64,000 nt of DNA from JBMNGN01 sp050949865 (GTDB lineage Bacteria; Bacillota; Syntrophomonadia; Syntrophomonadales; Syntrophomonadaceae), in the NCBI GenBank assembly GCA_050949865.1, contig JBMNGN010000002.1:1-64000 (forward strand), in the 5' to 3' direction. The position numbers were made by a program, and so were the translations under genes. Each line of letters opens with the position of its first letter. Position 1 is the stretch's first letter. The notes below the pieces were generated by a model. That model made no database searches. It had not been told where the DNA came from and saw nothing but the letters and a program-made list of their open reading frames with translations. Below are positions 24,087 through 32,657 of the stretch, one piece after another.

Positions 24087-24734
24087 ATGAGCTATAACAC
24101 AAAAAACTATACCGAGCAAGGCGGTGAGAAAACCGTCATTGGCGGTGTTTTGGAAGTTAAAGAGGGTGGCTCTTTAGAGCTCAAAGAAGGAGCCTTAATA
24201 AAGGGATTCCCTATAGCTTCAAACCAGGCTAACAGCACCGCCACCACGGTTAGCGCTCTTAAGGATAACTTCAATGACTTGCTGGCCAAGCTTAAGGATG
24301 TAGGTTTTATGGAATTTGACACCTGGAATTTATCCGTTGCTATAGCACCGATAACTACTGAAGGGCTGCCCATAACGGAGAACCAAAGCAAGGTCAGTGC
24401 TGTTACAATTGCTGATAACATAATCAGTGTTACGGTTGATGTGGAGGAACTGGTGGAATTCGAAAGCTCTGCTCCAACCCAGGGCACCCATAAATGGATC
24501 GGGATTCTAATTACCACCGGACTTTCGGATATCACAAAGATTAAATACAATGGTTATCAACTTACTCAAGATGATGTAACGGAGGCAGCCAGTGTAGGTG
24601 GCACAGACGGAGATATAATCATGTGGCTGAAATGTGATGAGATTATAGAAACGCCTAAGCTCTTTACACTATGGTCTCCAGGCTACGAGGAAACTGAATT
24701 CATGGTAGAAATAGTAAGGCCGGAAGAAGAATAA
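24087..24734 (+). CDS. Head fiber protein
   Basis: A 215-residue protein beginning MSYNTKNYTEQGGEKTVIGG, the signature of Firmicutes phage head fiber proteins, followed by a repeated LEVKEGGSLELKEGALIKG beta motif. It decorates the capsid surface. ATG 24087 fits GGGGGTG; 24072 and 24084 are alternatives. Directly downstream of the capsid gene. Confidence 0.8.
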   Translation: MSYNTKNYTEQGGEKTVIGGVLEVKEGGSLELKEGALIKGFPIASNQANSTATTVSALKDNFNDLLAKLKDVGFMEFDTWNLSVAIAPITTEGLPITENQSKVSAVTIADNIISVTVDVEELVEFESSAPTQGTHKWIGILITTGLSDITKIKYNGYQLTQDDVTEAASVGGTDGDIIMWLKCDEIIETPKLFTLWSPGYEETEFMVEIVRPEEE

Positions 24735-24753
24735 AGAAAGGGTGGTGGCGGAG

Positions 24754-25062
24754 ATGACACTATTTGAAAAAGTCAAAGCAAATCTGATCTTGGAGCATGA
24801 TAAGGATGATGAACTTCTAAGTAGCTACATCGCCGCCGCTATCGCCTATGCCGAAAGCTACCAGCATCTGCCGGAAGGCCATTATTCCGCTAATGAAATG
24901 CCCCTTACCACTGAACAAGCAGTAATTATGCTCGCTTCACATTTTTATGAAAGTAGGGATGGCAGCACTGGGGGTTTCTTTGCAGACAGCGCATTAGCTG
25001 GACAACACGCACGGGATACGGTCAATTTGCTTTTGCGACTTGACCGGGATTGGAAGGTGTAG
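24754..25062 (+). CDS. Head-tail connector protein (gp6-like)
   Basis: A 102-residue helical protein: FEKVKANLILEHDKDDELLS, then YIAAAIAYAESYQHLPEG and MLASHFYESRDGS. This is the phage DNA-packaging/gp6-like connector pattern that forms a ring under the portal. ATG 24754 follows GGTGGTGGCGG. Confidence 0.85.
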   Translation: MTLFEKVKANLILEHDKDDELLSSYIAAAIAYAESYQHLPEGHYSANEMPLTTEQAVIMLASHFYESRDGSTGGFFADSALAGQHARDTVNLLLRLDRDWKV

Positions 25063-25065
25063 CCT

Positions 25066-25401
25066 ATGAGCATTGGAAAAATGAATACCTTTATTGACCT
25101 CATAACAACTGAAACGGCAAAAGACAGCGAAGGTTTTAGTACAGTTAAAGATACAATTATCGCCTCAGTCAGAGCATATAAAGAAGATCGGTATGCCAGC
25201 GAGAAATGGGCAAACATGGCTGCCTTTTCTGAAGCCAATGCCCTCTTTCGCTTTCGAAGGCTACCAGATGTTGAAGTTTCTACCGCTATGGTTATTGCCT
25301 GTAGCGATGGGCGATATGAAGTTACAAGTGTGAGGGATATAAAGAATCGTGGAATGTATACGGAAGTCTTAGCAAAAAAGGTGGTAGCGTCAAGTGGCTA
25401 A
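25066..25401 (+). CDS. Head-tail adaptor / stopper protein
   Basis: A 111-residue SPP1 gp16-like protein: IGKMNTFIDLITTETAKDSE, VRAYKEDRYASEKWANMAAF and a C-terminal RYEVTSVRDIKNRGMYTEVL strand. It closes the head after packaging. Four bases separate it from the connector gene. Confidence 0.85.
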   Translation: MSIGKMNTFIDLITTETAKDSEGFSTVKDTIIASVRAYKEDRYASEKWANMAAFSEANALFRFRRLPDVEVSTAMVIACSDGRYEVTSVRDIKNRGMYTEVLAKKVVASSG

Positions 25402-25418
25402 TTATTGGAGGTGATTTT

Positions 25419-25850
25419 ATGGCCCGCTGTTCATATAAAATGCCGGAGGACTTTCTCTTAAAGATTTCAAAACTTGGTAATAAGACGGATGAAATAATCC
25501 CTAGGGTTTTAGATGCCGGCGGCGAGGTTATGCTACGCAGGATTAAATCAAACTTAACCGCCGCCATTGGAAGTGGCACCAAAAAACCGTCACGTTCCAC
25601 CGGTGAATTAGCAGGTGCCTTAGGGGTCTCCCCTACCCTTATAGATAAAAAAGGCGACTATAATATCAAGGTCGGGTTTTCCGAACCAAGAAAAGATGGT
25701 GATAGTAATGCTAAGATTGCCAATATCTTAGAATACGGGAAAAGCGGCCAGCCGCCAAAACCTTTTTTAAAGCCTGCCAGATCCTCCGGTAGAAAACCCT
25801 GCATTGAAGCGATGAAGGCAAAGCTGGGTGAGGAGTTGAAAGGAATATGA
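25419..25850 (+). CDS. HK97 gp10-like tail component
   Basis: A 143-residue protein of the HK97-gp10 family with VLDAGGEVMLRRIKSNLTAA and a C-terminal GKSGQPPKPFLKPARSSGRK segment that is highly typical. It joins the head-neck complex to the tail tube. It overlaps the next gene by 4 nt. Confidence 0.88.
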   Translation: MARCSYKMPEDFLLKISKLGNKTDEIIPRVLDAGGEVMLRRIKSNLTAAIGSGTKKPSRSTGELAGALGVSPTLIDKKGDYNIKVGFSEPRKDGDSNAKIANILEYGKSGQPPKPFLKPARSSGRKPCIEAMKAKLGEELKGI

Positions 25851-26191
25851 GTGTTTTATCTGAATTAAATATTCTTTTAGGAACACTGGATATACCCATC
25901 GAAACCGGTATATTCAGTGAAGTTCCCCCGGATGAATATCTGGTAATCACTCCGATGTCAGATATCCTTGACCTTTACGCTGATAATAGACCGTTAGCAC
26001 AACTGGAAGAAGCAAGACTTTCCCTCTTTACTAAAAGTAACTATATAAATAGGCGAAACCAGCTAACAAGATTACTCCTTGGGGCTGGTTTTTCCATTAC
26101 CGATCGCAGATATATCGGTTTTGAGGAAGATACAAAATACCATCATTATGCCATAGACGTGATGATGGAATACGAAATGGAGGTAATTTAA
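25847..26191 (+). CDS. Tail completion / neck protein
   Basis: A 114-residue protein (SVLSELNILLGTLDIPIETG, VITPMSDILDLYADNRPLA, EARLSLFTKSNYINRRNQL). Position and length fit the tail terminator/completion protein that precedes the major tail protein in HK97-like phages. Confidence 0.8.
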   Translation: MSVLSELNILLGTLDIPIETGIFSEVPPDEYLVITPMSDILDLYADNRPLAQLEEARLSLFTKSNYINRRNQLTRLLLGAGFSITDRRYIGFEEDTKYHHYAIDVMMEYEMEVI

Positions 26192-26192
26192 G

Positions 26193-27077
26193 ATGGCAAC
26201 AATTGGATTGGATAGCCTATACTACGCTAAAATCACCGAAGATACCAATGGTGATGAAACTTATGGCACTCCCCAAATACTGGCCAAGGCCATGACCGCT
26301 GAGCTAAGTGTAGAACTTATTGAAGCAATACTTTATGCAAATGATGCGGCATCTGAAGTAGTCAAGGAATTTAAAAGCGGGTCTTTAAGCCTGGGGGTGG
26401 ATGATATAGGGCCTTTAGTGGCTCAGGATTTAACCGGATGTAAAATTGACAGCAACAATGTAGTAGTTTCTAGAAGTGAAGATGGAGGTAGCCCGGTCGC
26501 TATTGGGTTTCGGGCTAAAAAGTCCAACGGAAAATATCGTTACTTTTGGCTTTACCGGGTTATCTTTAGTGTTCCCGCCACCAGCCTGGCCACTAAGGGG
26601 GATTCCATTACCTTTAGCAGTCCCACCATAGAAGGAACTGTTTTCAGGAGAAACAAAATAGACGGAGAGAATAAACATCCCTGGAAAGCAGAAGTGACGG
26701 AAGGTGATAATGGAGTGGCAGCTTCCACCATTACCAATTGGTTCGCATCTGTTTATGAACCCGACTTCACCGAGGTGACCCCCACTATTACCATTACGAC
26801 TCAACCGGCAGCCACAACGGAAGTGACCGCAGGCAGCATTACCGGCAGCCTCTCGGTGGTAGCCAGCAGCAATACCAGTAACCCGGTTACTTACCAGTGG
26901 TATGAAAATACCGTGGACAGTTCCACCGGTGGAACAATTATCAATGGAGAAACCTCAGCCAGCTTTGACATTCCTACTGATTTGGTAGCTGGTACCTATT
27001 ATTACTACTGTGTCTTAAGCTTAAGTGGAGCTGAGAGCTTGACCACCACTGTGGCTACTGTGCTAGTTTCAGAATAA
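26193..27077 (+). CDS. Major tail protein with C-terminal Ig-like domain
   Basis: A 294-residue protein. Residues 1-190 are the tail-tube domain (GLDSLYYAKITEDTNGDETY, FWLYRVIFSVPATSLATKGD). Residues about 200-294 form an Ig-like domain rich in Thr/Ser with TYQWYENTVDSS and YYYCVLSLSGAES, expected to decorate the tube surface. The Ig domain is optional in this family and often gained by exchange. Confidence 0.9.
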   Translation: MATIGLDSLYYAKITEDTNGDETYGTPQILAKAMTAELSVELIEAILYANDAASEVVKEFKSGSLSLGVDDIGPLVAQDLTGCKIDSNNVVVSRSEDGGSPVAIGFRAKKSNGKYRYFWLYRVIFSVPATSLATKGDSITFSSPTIEGTVFRRNKIDGENKHPWKAEVTEGDNGVAASTITNWFASVYEPDFTEVTPTITITTQPAATTEVTAGSITGSLSVVASSNTSNPVTYQWYENTVDSSTGGTIINGETSASFDIPTDLVAGTYYYYCVLSLSGAESLTTTVATVLVSE

Positions 27078-27094
27078 GGATGGGAGGATGACTT

Positions 27095-27511
27095 ATGACT
27101 AATGAAGTAAAACCGTTAGAAATAGATGAGGCTTCTGAAGAAAGAAGTACAGTGATAACCATTGGCGATAGGGAGTACCGGCTGATTCTCACCACGAAAG
27201 CGACCAAAGCCATCGCCAAGCGCTACGGAGGCTTGGAAAATCTGGGTGAAAAGCTCATGAAAACTGAAAATTTTGAAATGGCTTTAGACGAGGTAATTTA
27301 CCTGATTACTTTGCTGGCCAATCAGTCCATCCTAATCCACAATCTCAGGAACAAAGAGGATAAGCAGGAAATATTAACCGAAGAAGAGGTGGAGCTTTTG
27401 ACCTCACCTTTAGACCTGGCCCAATACAAGAATGCTATTATGGCCAGTATGTTAAAGGGCACTAAAAGAAATGTGGAGAGTGAAGAATCAAAAAACGAGG
27501 CGGTCGGGTAA
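27095..27511 (+). CDS. Tail assembly chaperone, short form (gpG-like)
   Basis: A 138-residue acidic/helical protein (YRLILTTKATKAIAKRYGGL, LAQYKNAIMASMLKGTKRN). It occupies the slot between major tail protein and tape measure, where long-tailed phages encode two chaperones from overlapping frames. The zero-frame product ends at TAA 27509-27511, just after a slippery heptamer. Confidence 0.88.
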   Translation: MTNEVKPLEIDEASEERSTVITIGDREYRLILTTKATKAIAKRYGGLENLGEKLMKTENFEMALDEVIYLITLLANQSILIHNLRNKEDKQEILTEEEVELLTSPLDLAQYKNAIMASMLKGTKRNVESEESKNEAVG

Positions 27512-27699
27512 GTGAGCAGGCTCTCTTTACCCGACTCATTTATTATGGGACGGTGCAATTGAATCGCCGGGAAGAAGAAGTCTGGCTTATGCCTATAGGT
27601 TATTTGATGGACATATGGGAATGTCATAAGCAGTTTATTGGTATCTCAAAACCGAGAAAGGAATATTTCATTGATGACGTGATTCCCACTGGAATATAA
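27095..27699 (+). CDS. Tail assembly chaperone, -1 frameshift product (gpGT-like)
   Basis: Slipping by -1 at 27490-27496 continues translation to TAA 27697-27699, adding 67 codons that encode EQALFTRLIYYGTVQLNRRE and WLMPIGYLMDIWECHKQFI, a typical T-domain. The fusion would be about 201 residues. No independent ribosome site precedes the second frame, supporting frameshifting over separate initiation. Confidence 0.85.
27490..27496 (+). other. Programmed -1 ribosomal frameshift heptamer
   Basis: The sequence A AAA AAC is in the correct phase (zero-frame codons AAA 27491-27493 and AAC 27494-27496). This is the classic X-XXY-YYZ slippery site and joins the two tail chaperone frames. Confidence 0.88.
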
Positions 27700-27701
27700 T
27701 G

Positions 27702-27730
27702 AGGCACTCAAAAACTAGGGTGTCTTTTTT
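27702..27730 (+). terminator. Terminator-like hairpin before the tape measure gene
   Basis: AGGCACTC (27702-27709) pairs with GGGTGTCT (27718-27725) with two G-U pairs, then six T. It lies 30 nt before the tape measure start and after the chaperone stop. Confidence 0.75.
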
Positions 27731-27759
27731 GATGCCTGCATGGGAGGAGGTGAAACACT

Positions 27760-29937
27760 GTGGCAGATTCTTTTGGCCTTAAAATCGGAATTGAAGGAGA
27801 AAAGGAATTTAAAAATGCCCTAAGGGAAATCAACCAGACCTTTAAGGTGCTGGGTTCGGAAATGAATCTGGTTACATCCCAGTTTGATAAACAGGATAAA
27901 TCTATTCAGGCAATAACAGCCAGGAACAATGTTCTTAATAAAGAGATTGAAGCACAGAAGGAAAAAATCAGCACCTTGGAAGCTGCCTTAAAAAACGCCT
28001 CCGACTCCTTTGGCGAAACAGACAGAAGAACGCAGAACTGGGCTACCCAGCTTAATAATGCCAAAGCAGAACTTAATAATATGGAACGAGAGTTGGAGGA
28101 ATCCGCCGCCGATGCGGACAAACTTGGCGATGAGTTGGAGGAAACAGGTAAATCTGCAGATGTGGCTGGCGGTAGGTTTGAGAAACTAGGCGGTATCTTA
28201 AAAGGTGTCGGGGCGGCGATGGGTACAGTGGCCATTGCGGCTGGTGCTGCTGCGGTAAAACTCGGCAAAGAGGTGATCCAGCAGTTTGGCGAACTGGAAC
28301 AGAATCTTGGCGGGTCGGAAGCTGTGTTCGGCCAATATGCCGCGTCAATCCAAAAGACGGGCGAGGAAGCCTACAAGAACCTCGGCGTATCACAGAGTGA
28401 TTATCTAGCTACCGCCAACAAGATGGGTGCGTTGTTTCAAGGCTCCGGCATTGAACAGCAAAAAAGCCTTGAATTGACAGAAAAGGCAATGCAGCGGGCG
28501 GCAGATATGGCATCTGTGATGGGCATTGATATGCAGATGGCTCTGGATTCTGTTGCGGGAGCAGCCAAGGGCAACTTCACCATGATGGATAACCTTGGCG
28601 TTGCGATGAATGCTACCAACATTGAAGCTTACGCCCTCGCCAAGGGCCTGGATTTCACCTGGGCATCTGCTACAAACGCCGAAAAAGCCGAAGTCGCAAT
28701 GCAAATGTTCTTTGAGAATACAGAGCAGTACGCGGGAAACTTTGCCAGGGAATCCACCCAGACCATAACCGGCTCAATCGGGTTGATGAAGGCTGCGCTC
28801 GGCTCGTTCACAGCGGGGCTTGGCAACACCAACGCTGACATGACGAAGCTAACACAGAACCTAGTGGACGCTTTTCAGGCGGTGGTTAAAAACATTGTGC
28901 CTGTCTTAGAGAATATCGTAACTGCACTGCCGATAGCAATGGATGCGATTCTGTCGGCGGTCGGCGATCTGCTTCCTACACTGCTTAATACTGTCACGAA
29001 TTTGTTTAGCCAGGTACTGGAAACAATCCTGAACCTATTTCCGGAACTTATTCCGGCCACCGTTGATGCGATTATGACGATTGTCGGTGCACTAATCGAT
29101 AACCTCCCGCTAATAATCGATGCGGCGGTGCAATTAGTGACCGCTCTTGTGGAAGGCTTAGGCCTTGCTTTGCCGGAATTGATTCCTGCGGCGATGAGTG
29201 CGGTTATAACAATCGTAAAAGGGCTGCTTGACAACATGGAACAAATCATCGAAGCAGCCTTTGCCATTATAAAGGGACTGGCAGAAGGACTTTTGAATGC
29301 TCTGCCCCAGCTTATTGAGGCGTTACCTTTAATCATTACTAGCATCATTAATTTTATTACAGGAAATCTGCCCACAATTATTGGATTAGGCGTTGAACTT
29401 ACAATTATGCTTGCGGCTGGATTGATTCAGGCCCTACCTCAATTAGTCGCAAGCCTGCCGCAGATTGTGTTCGCCATTATAACTGGCGTAGGAAAAGCTG
29501 CTGTCTCCATAGTGGAAATTGGTAGAAATATCATGACCGGTCTTTGGAGTGGAATTGCATCTATGCTGGGCTGGCTGCAAAGCAGAGTAAACAACATGGT
29601 AAACGGTATTGTCCGCAGTATGAAAGGAGTACTGGGGATACGCTCACCTTCCCGGGTCTTTGCCGGTATAGGTGAAAACATGGGGCTGGGGATTGGTGAA
29701 GGCTTTAGTAGTGCTATGAAAGATGTAGAAAAAGAAATGGCTAGGGCTATTCCTACCGACTTTGATTTAGATATGAACAGTGTAGTCAGCGGGGTAGAAG
29801 CCGGCAGCAGCGGAGCAGTCTTTGATGTGACTATTCCCTTAACCATTGACGGGAATATCTTAACCCGAGTAATTGCCCAGCTGCAGTGGAACCAAAATAC
29901 GGTCACGGTTAGAAACCTGGGAGTAGCCGGAGCTTAA
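27760..29937 (+). CDS. Tail tape measure protein
   Basis: A 725-residue protein, GTG start after GGGAGGAGGTG. The N-terminal 130 residues are coiled coil (NKEIEAQKEKISTLEAALKN). Hydrophobic segments lie near 150 and between about 370 and 560 (alternating LPIAMDAILSAVGDLLPTLL-type helices). The C-terminus has the typical GIRSPSRVFAGIGENMGLGI. It sets tail length and is ejected with the DNA. Base composition is clearly higher in G+C from about 28.1 to 28.9 kb than on either side, suggesting a recombination mosaic. Confidence 0.93.
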   Translation: MADSFGLKIGIEGEKEFKNALREINQTFKVLGSEMNLVTSQFDKQDKSIQAITARNNVLNKEIEAQKEKISTLEAALKNASDSFGETDRRTQNWATQLNNAKAELNNMERELEESAADADKLGDELEETGKSADVAGGRFEKLGGILKGVGAAMGTVAIAAGAAAVKLGKEVIQQFGELEQNLGGSEAVFGQYAASIQKTGEEAYKNLGVSQSDYLATANKMGALFQGSGIEQQKSLELTEKAMQRAADMASVMGIDMQMALDSVAGAAKGNFTMMDNLGVAMNATNIEAYALAKGLDFTWASATNAEKAEVAMQMFFENTEQYAGNFARESTQTITGSIGLMKAALGSFTAGLGNTNADMTKLTQNLVDAFQAVVKNIVPVLENIVTALPIAMDAILSAVGDLLPTLLNTVTNLFSQVLETILNLFPELIPATVDAIMTIVGALIDNLPLIIDAAVQLVTALVEGLGLALPELIPAAMSAVITIVKGLLDNMEQIIEAAFAIIKGLAEGLLNALPQLIEALPLIITSIINFITGNLPTIIGLGVELTIMLAAGLIQALPQLVASLPQIVFAIITGVGKAAVSIVEIGRNIMTGLWSGIASMLGWLQSRVNNMVNGIVRSMKGVLGIRSPSRVFAGIGENMGLGIGEGFSSAMKDVEKEMARAIPTDFDLDMNSVVSGVEAGSSGAVFDVTIPLTIDGNILTRVIAQLQWNQNTVTVRNLGVAGA

Positions 29938-29963
29938 ATAAATTAAAGGAGGGCAGTCCGGCC

Positions 29964-31091
29964 ATGATTGATATATATGCAGGAAGCACCTTGATTCAAT
30001 CCATTAAAAAAGTCATGAGTGCTAACTTAAGAGAAACCCTGGACGGGGAATATACCCTGTCCTTTACGGTACTGGCCAAGTCTGCCCTGGCTTTAAAAAC
30101 CCGGCAAGTAGCAAAACTTGATGGCCAGTATTTTGAGATTGTGCAGATTAGTAAATCCCTTCAGGGGGATCTGCCTATCTGCTCAGTCCTGTGTGAACAT
30201 GTGTCCTATCTGCTTAATCATGAAATGTATAACATCACTGAATTTGATTTTACCGGAGATCCGGTAGCAGGATTAACCCAAGTTTTAGCGGGAACACCTT
30301 TTACTGCCGGTATCGTAGATTTCACCGATAGCGTTACCATGAAAATCAACCAGAATGTTTCAAGAAGAGCGGCCCTGATGCAGTACATCGCCATCTTAGG
30401 CGGGGAGATTGAATACGACGGTTACAAGATTAATATCAGAAGCCATAGAGGCAGTACCAATTATCAGCTGGTGATGGATACCAAAAACGTAACCAATGTG
30501 GCCGTATCCTATGATTCCCGGGAGAATAGTTCTTCCTATGATATTGCCTTTTTTAAACTGCTGGATTTATCTGTAGGGGACAATGTCCAGATTGTCTTTA
30601 ACCCCTTAGGGATTAACGTCAAAACCCGGATTATTTCCTTAGAGTACAATCCCTTCTATAGATATAACATCCGGGTGGAAGTAGGCTCTTACCGGCCCAG
30701 TATTTCCGATACCTTCTACCGGATAGAAAGCTCTATTAGTGGTGTGAGCAGTTCGGTAGATAATCTGCAAAACCAGGTCTATGACCTGCAGGTTTCTTAC
30801 ACCATTGTTAAGGAACTATCTGTGGTGGATAACACCATCAATGTTACCTATGAAGTAGAAAAAGGAGCAACCCATCAGTACCATGCCCAGTACAGTTTTA
30901 CCACCGATGCTAGTGGCCGGATTACCTCCATTACTTTAGAAGATATATTCTCAGAGCTTTTATTGAAAGAAGTAGCTTCATTAATGGTGGATGAAGCTTC
31001 TTTCGCTGTTACCTATGCAGACGCCAGTACAGCAAATTACACCTATACTACTGACAGTAGCGGCAGAATCACCGCCATTGAAAAAGTCTAA
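29964..31091 (+). CDS. Prophage tail-tip / endopeptidase-like protein
   Basis: A 375-residue tail-tip protein of the prophage tail endopeptidase (Tal/gp27-like) group: LRETLDGEYTLSFTVLAKSA, YFEIVQISKSLQGDLPICSV and VNQNVSRRAALMQYIAILGG-like segments (the last reads INQNVSRRAALMQYIAILGG). C-terminal repeats LSVVDNTINVTYEVEKG and TYTTDSSGRITAIEKV look like fiber attachments. No separate distal-tail (Dit) gene lies between it and the tape measure gene, which is unusual. Confidence 0.8.
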   Translation: MIDIYAGSTLIQSIKKVMSANLRETLDGEYTLSFTVLAKSALALKTRQVAKLDGQYFEIVQISKSLQGDLPICSVLCEHVSYLLNHEMYNITEFDFTGDPVAGLTQVLAGTPFTAGIVDFTDSVTMKINQNVSRRAALMQYIAILGGEIEYDGYKINIRSHRGSTNYQLVMDTKNVTNVAVSYDSRENSSSYDIAFFKLLDLSVGDNVQIVFNPLGINVKTRIISLEYNPFYRYNIRVEVGSYRPSISDTFYRIESSISGVSSSVDNLQNQVYDLQVSYTIVKELSVVDNTINVTYEVEKGATHQYHAQYSFTTDASGRITSITLEDIFSELLLKEVASLMVDEASFAVTYADASTANYTYTTDSSGRITAIEKV

Positions 31092-31104
31092 AGGGGGTGA
31101 AAGC

Positions 31105-32167
31105 ATGACTTATCATCGCAATTTTAATAACCCATTAGCTATCTGGACCGCCTTTGGAGGCCGGGGGAGCGTTACTGTCGCTACTCCAACTCTCAACTGG
31201 AGCAAGAAATACTATAACGACTTCGGCTATACCCAGTATGGCAGCGAAAAACAGATTGATGTATATGATAACGGAGTCTGCCCAAATCGCGGTGTATTAT
31301 GCCAAAACCCCCTATATGTCCTACTACAACCAAAGTACTAAGCAGTGGACAGTAGTTAGTGTACCATGGTGGAGCTACGGACAGCCTTATATCCTCTGGG
31401 CAGGAGAAGGGGTCTTTTTAGCCTGTATTGTGGGCCTCGCCAATATCATTGCCTCCTTTGACGGGATAACCTGGTATAACGCTGGCTATTGTCAAGGTGC
31501 CAAGAACGATATGACCTGTGGTGCCTACGACCCTTCAACCAGCTGCGGGGTAGTATCTTGGTGGTACTATCAGTCTCCCCTTTACTATAGCTACGATTCT
31601 TTGAAGGAACGTACCGCCTGGACACTGGTCGGGGCCGATGGGCAATCAGTACCGGTTTTCAGGTACCTGACTATGCATAAAGGAAACTTTGTGGGAATCG
31701 TTAGCAGCAGCAAAGCTATCGCCAAGGCCAGTTCCAGCAGTCCCGGCAGCTGGTCTACTACCATTGCCGCAGATTTGAATGAAACCAATTATATGAACAT
31801 CCGTTCAATTAATGGAAAGCTCTTTGTCATGAAGTGGAATTATATCAATAGTATCTACCATGTAAAATTATGTGTTTTAAACGACAGTGCTACGGAGCTG
31901 ACAGAGACTAATCTATATAATGTGGGAGGCTTAGCTGATAACAATATCCCCAACCCCAACAACATCATCTGGATGGCAGACTGGGGTAAATATGCCCTCT
32001 TTGCAGAAGAGATGCTCTATGTTTCAGCCGATGGCCTAACCTGGGAAGGGGTAGAACAGCCAGGGCTTAGTGTTAGCCAGTACGACAATTTTGAAGGTGC
32101 TATTTATGTGCCGGGAGATGGCTTCTATATAAAAGCCACCGGCTATGTCTACTACGCTCCCTATTAA
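31105..32167 (+). pseudogene. Tail-tip receptor-binding-like protein with a +1 frameshift
   Basis: ATG 31105 follows AAGGGGGTGAAAGC and reads NFNNPLAIWTAFGGRGSVTV and SKKYYNDFGYTQYGSEKQID, then leaves frame near 31270-31278. The +1 frame from there reads AQIAVYYAKTPYMSYYNQST onward to 32167. The body has repeated aromatic beta strands with FDGITWYNAGY- and SADGLTWEGV-like turns, suggesting a beta-propeller, sialidase-like sugar-binding protein. Joined length would be about 353 residues. Confidence 0.75.
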
Positions 32168-32196
32168 AGACGCCTTAATACTTAGGAAGAAGAATT

Positions 32197-32224
32197 ACGC
32201 CTTAAGAGATTAGGGCGTTTTTTT
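32197..32224 (+). terminator. Terminator-like hairpin before the holin gene
   Basis: ACGCCTTAA (32197-32205) pairs over 9 bp with TTAGGGCGT (32210-32218) around the GNRA loop GAGA, followed by seven T. It separates tail and lysis genes. Confidence 0.88.
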
Positions 32225-32249
32225 ATTTGCAGAAAGCGAGGTAATGAAC

Positions 32250-32657
32250 ATGAAAGAAATATGGACCTACATACAAATCGCCATTACCGCCATCGGTGGC
32301 TGGCTGGGCTGGTTTTTAGGCGGCCTTGATGGCTTCTTATATGCTCTGGTAGCCTTTGTGGTCCTGGACTATATTACCGGGGTGATGTTGGCATTCCTGG
32401 AAAAAAGGCTATCCAGTGATATAGGTGCTCGGGGGATCTTTAAAAAAGTGATGATCTTTTGCTTGGTGGGCGTGGCCCATATTATTGACAGCAATATTAT
32501 CGGAGAGGGCAGTGTAATTCGCACCGCAGTCATCTTCTTTTATTTATCTAATGAAGGAATCAGTATCATCGAAAATGCATCGAAGATTGGCCTCCCCATA
32601 CCGGAGAAACTAAAGAACGTCTTGGCTCAGCTTCGTGAAGGTGGTGAGAGTAAATGA
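32250..32657 (+). CDS. Phage holin (toxin-secretion/BhlA-Cph1 type)
   Basis: A 135-residue membrane protein. Hydrophobic segments are near residues 8-24 (IAITAIGGWLGWFLGGL), 27-49 (FLYALVAFVVLDYITGVMLAF) and 67-100. The DYITGV signature is typical of this holin family. ATG 32250 is spaced properly from GCGAGGT; 32244 is too close. It makes the membrane lesion that lets the amidase reach the wall. The stop overlaps the amidase start. Confidence 0.92.
   Translation: MKEIWTYIQIAITAIGGWLGWFLGGLDGFLYALVAFVVLDYITGVMLAFLEKRLSSDIGARGIFKKVMIFCLVGVAHIIDSNIIGEGSVIRTAVIFFYLSNEGISIIENASKIGLPIPEKLKNVLAQLREGGESK

Noticed and set aside
28875..29375. Minus-strand 166-aa open frame inside the tape measure gene
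   Set aside because: It is antisense to a well-supported gene, has no ribosome site and its composition follows the hydrophobic plus-strand helices.
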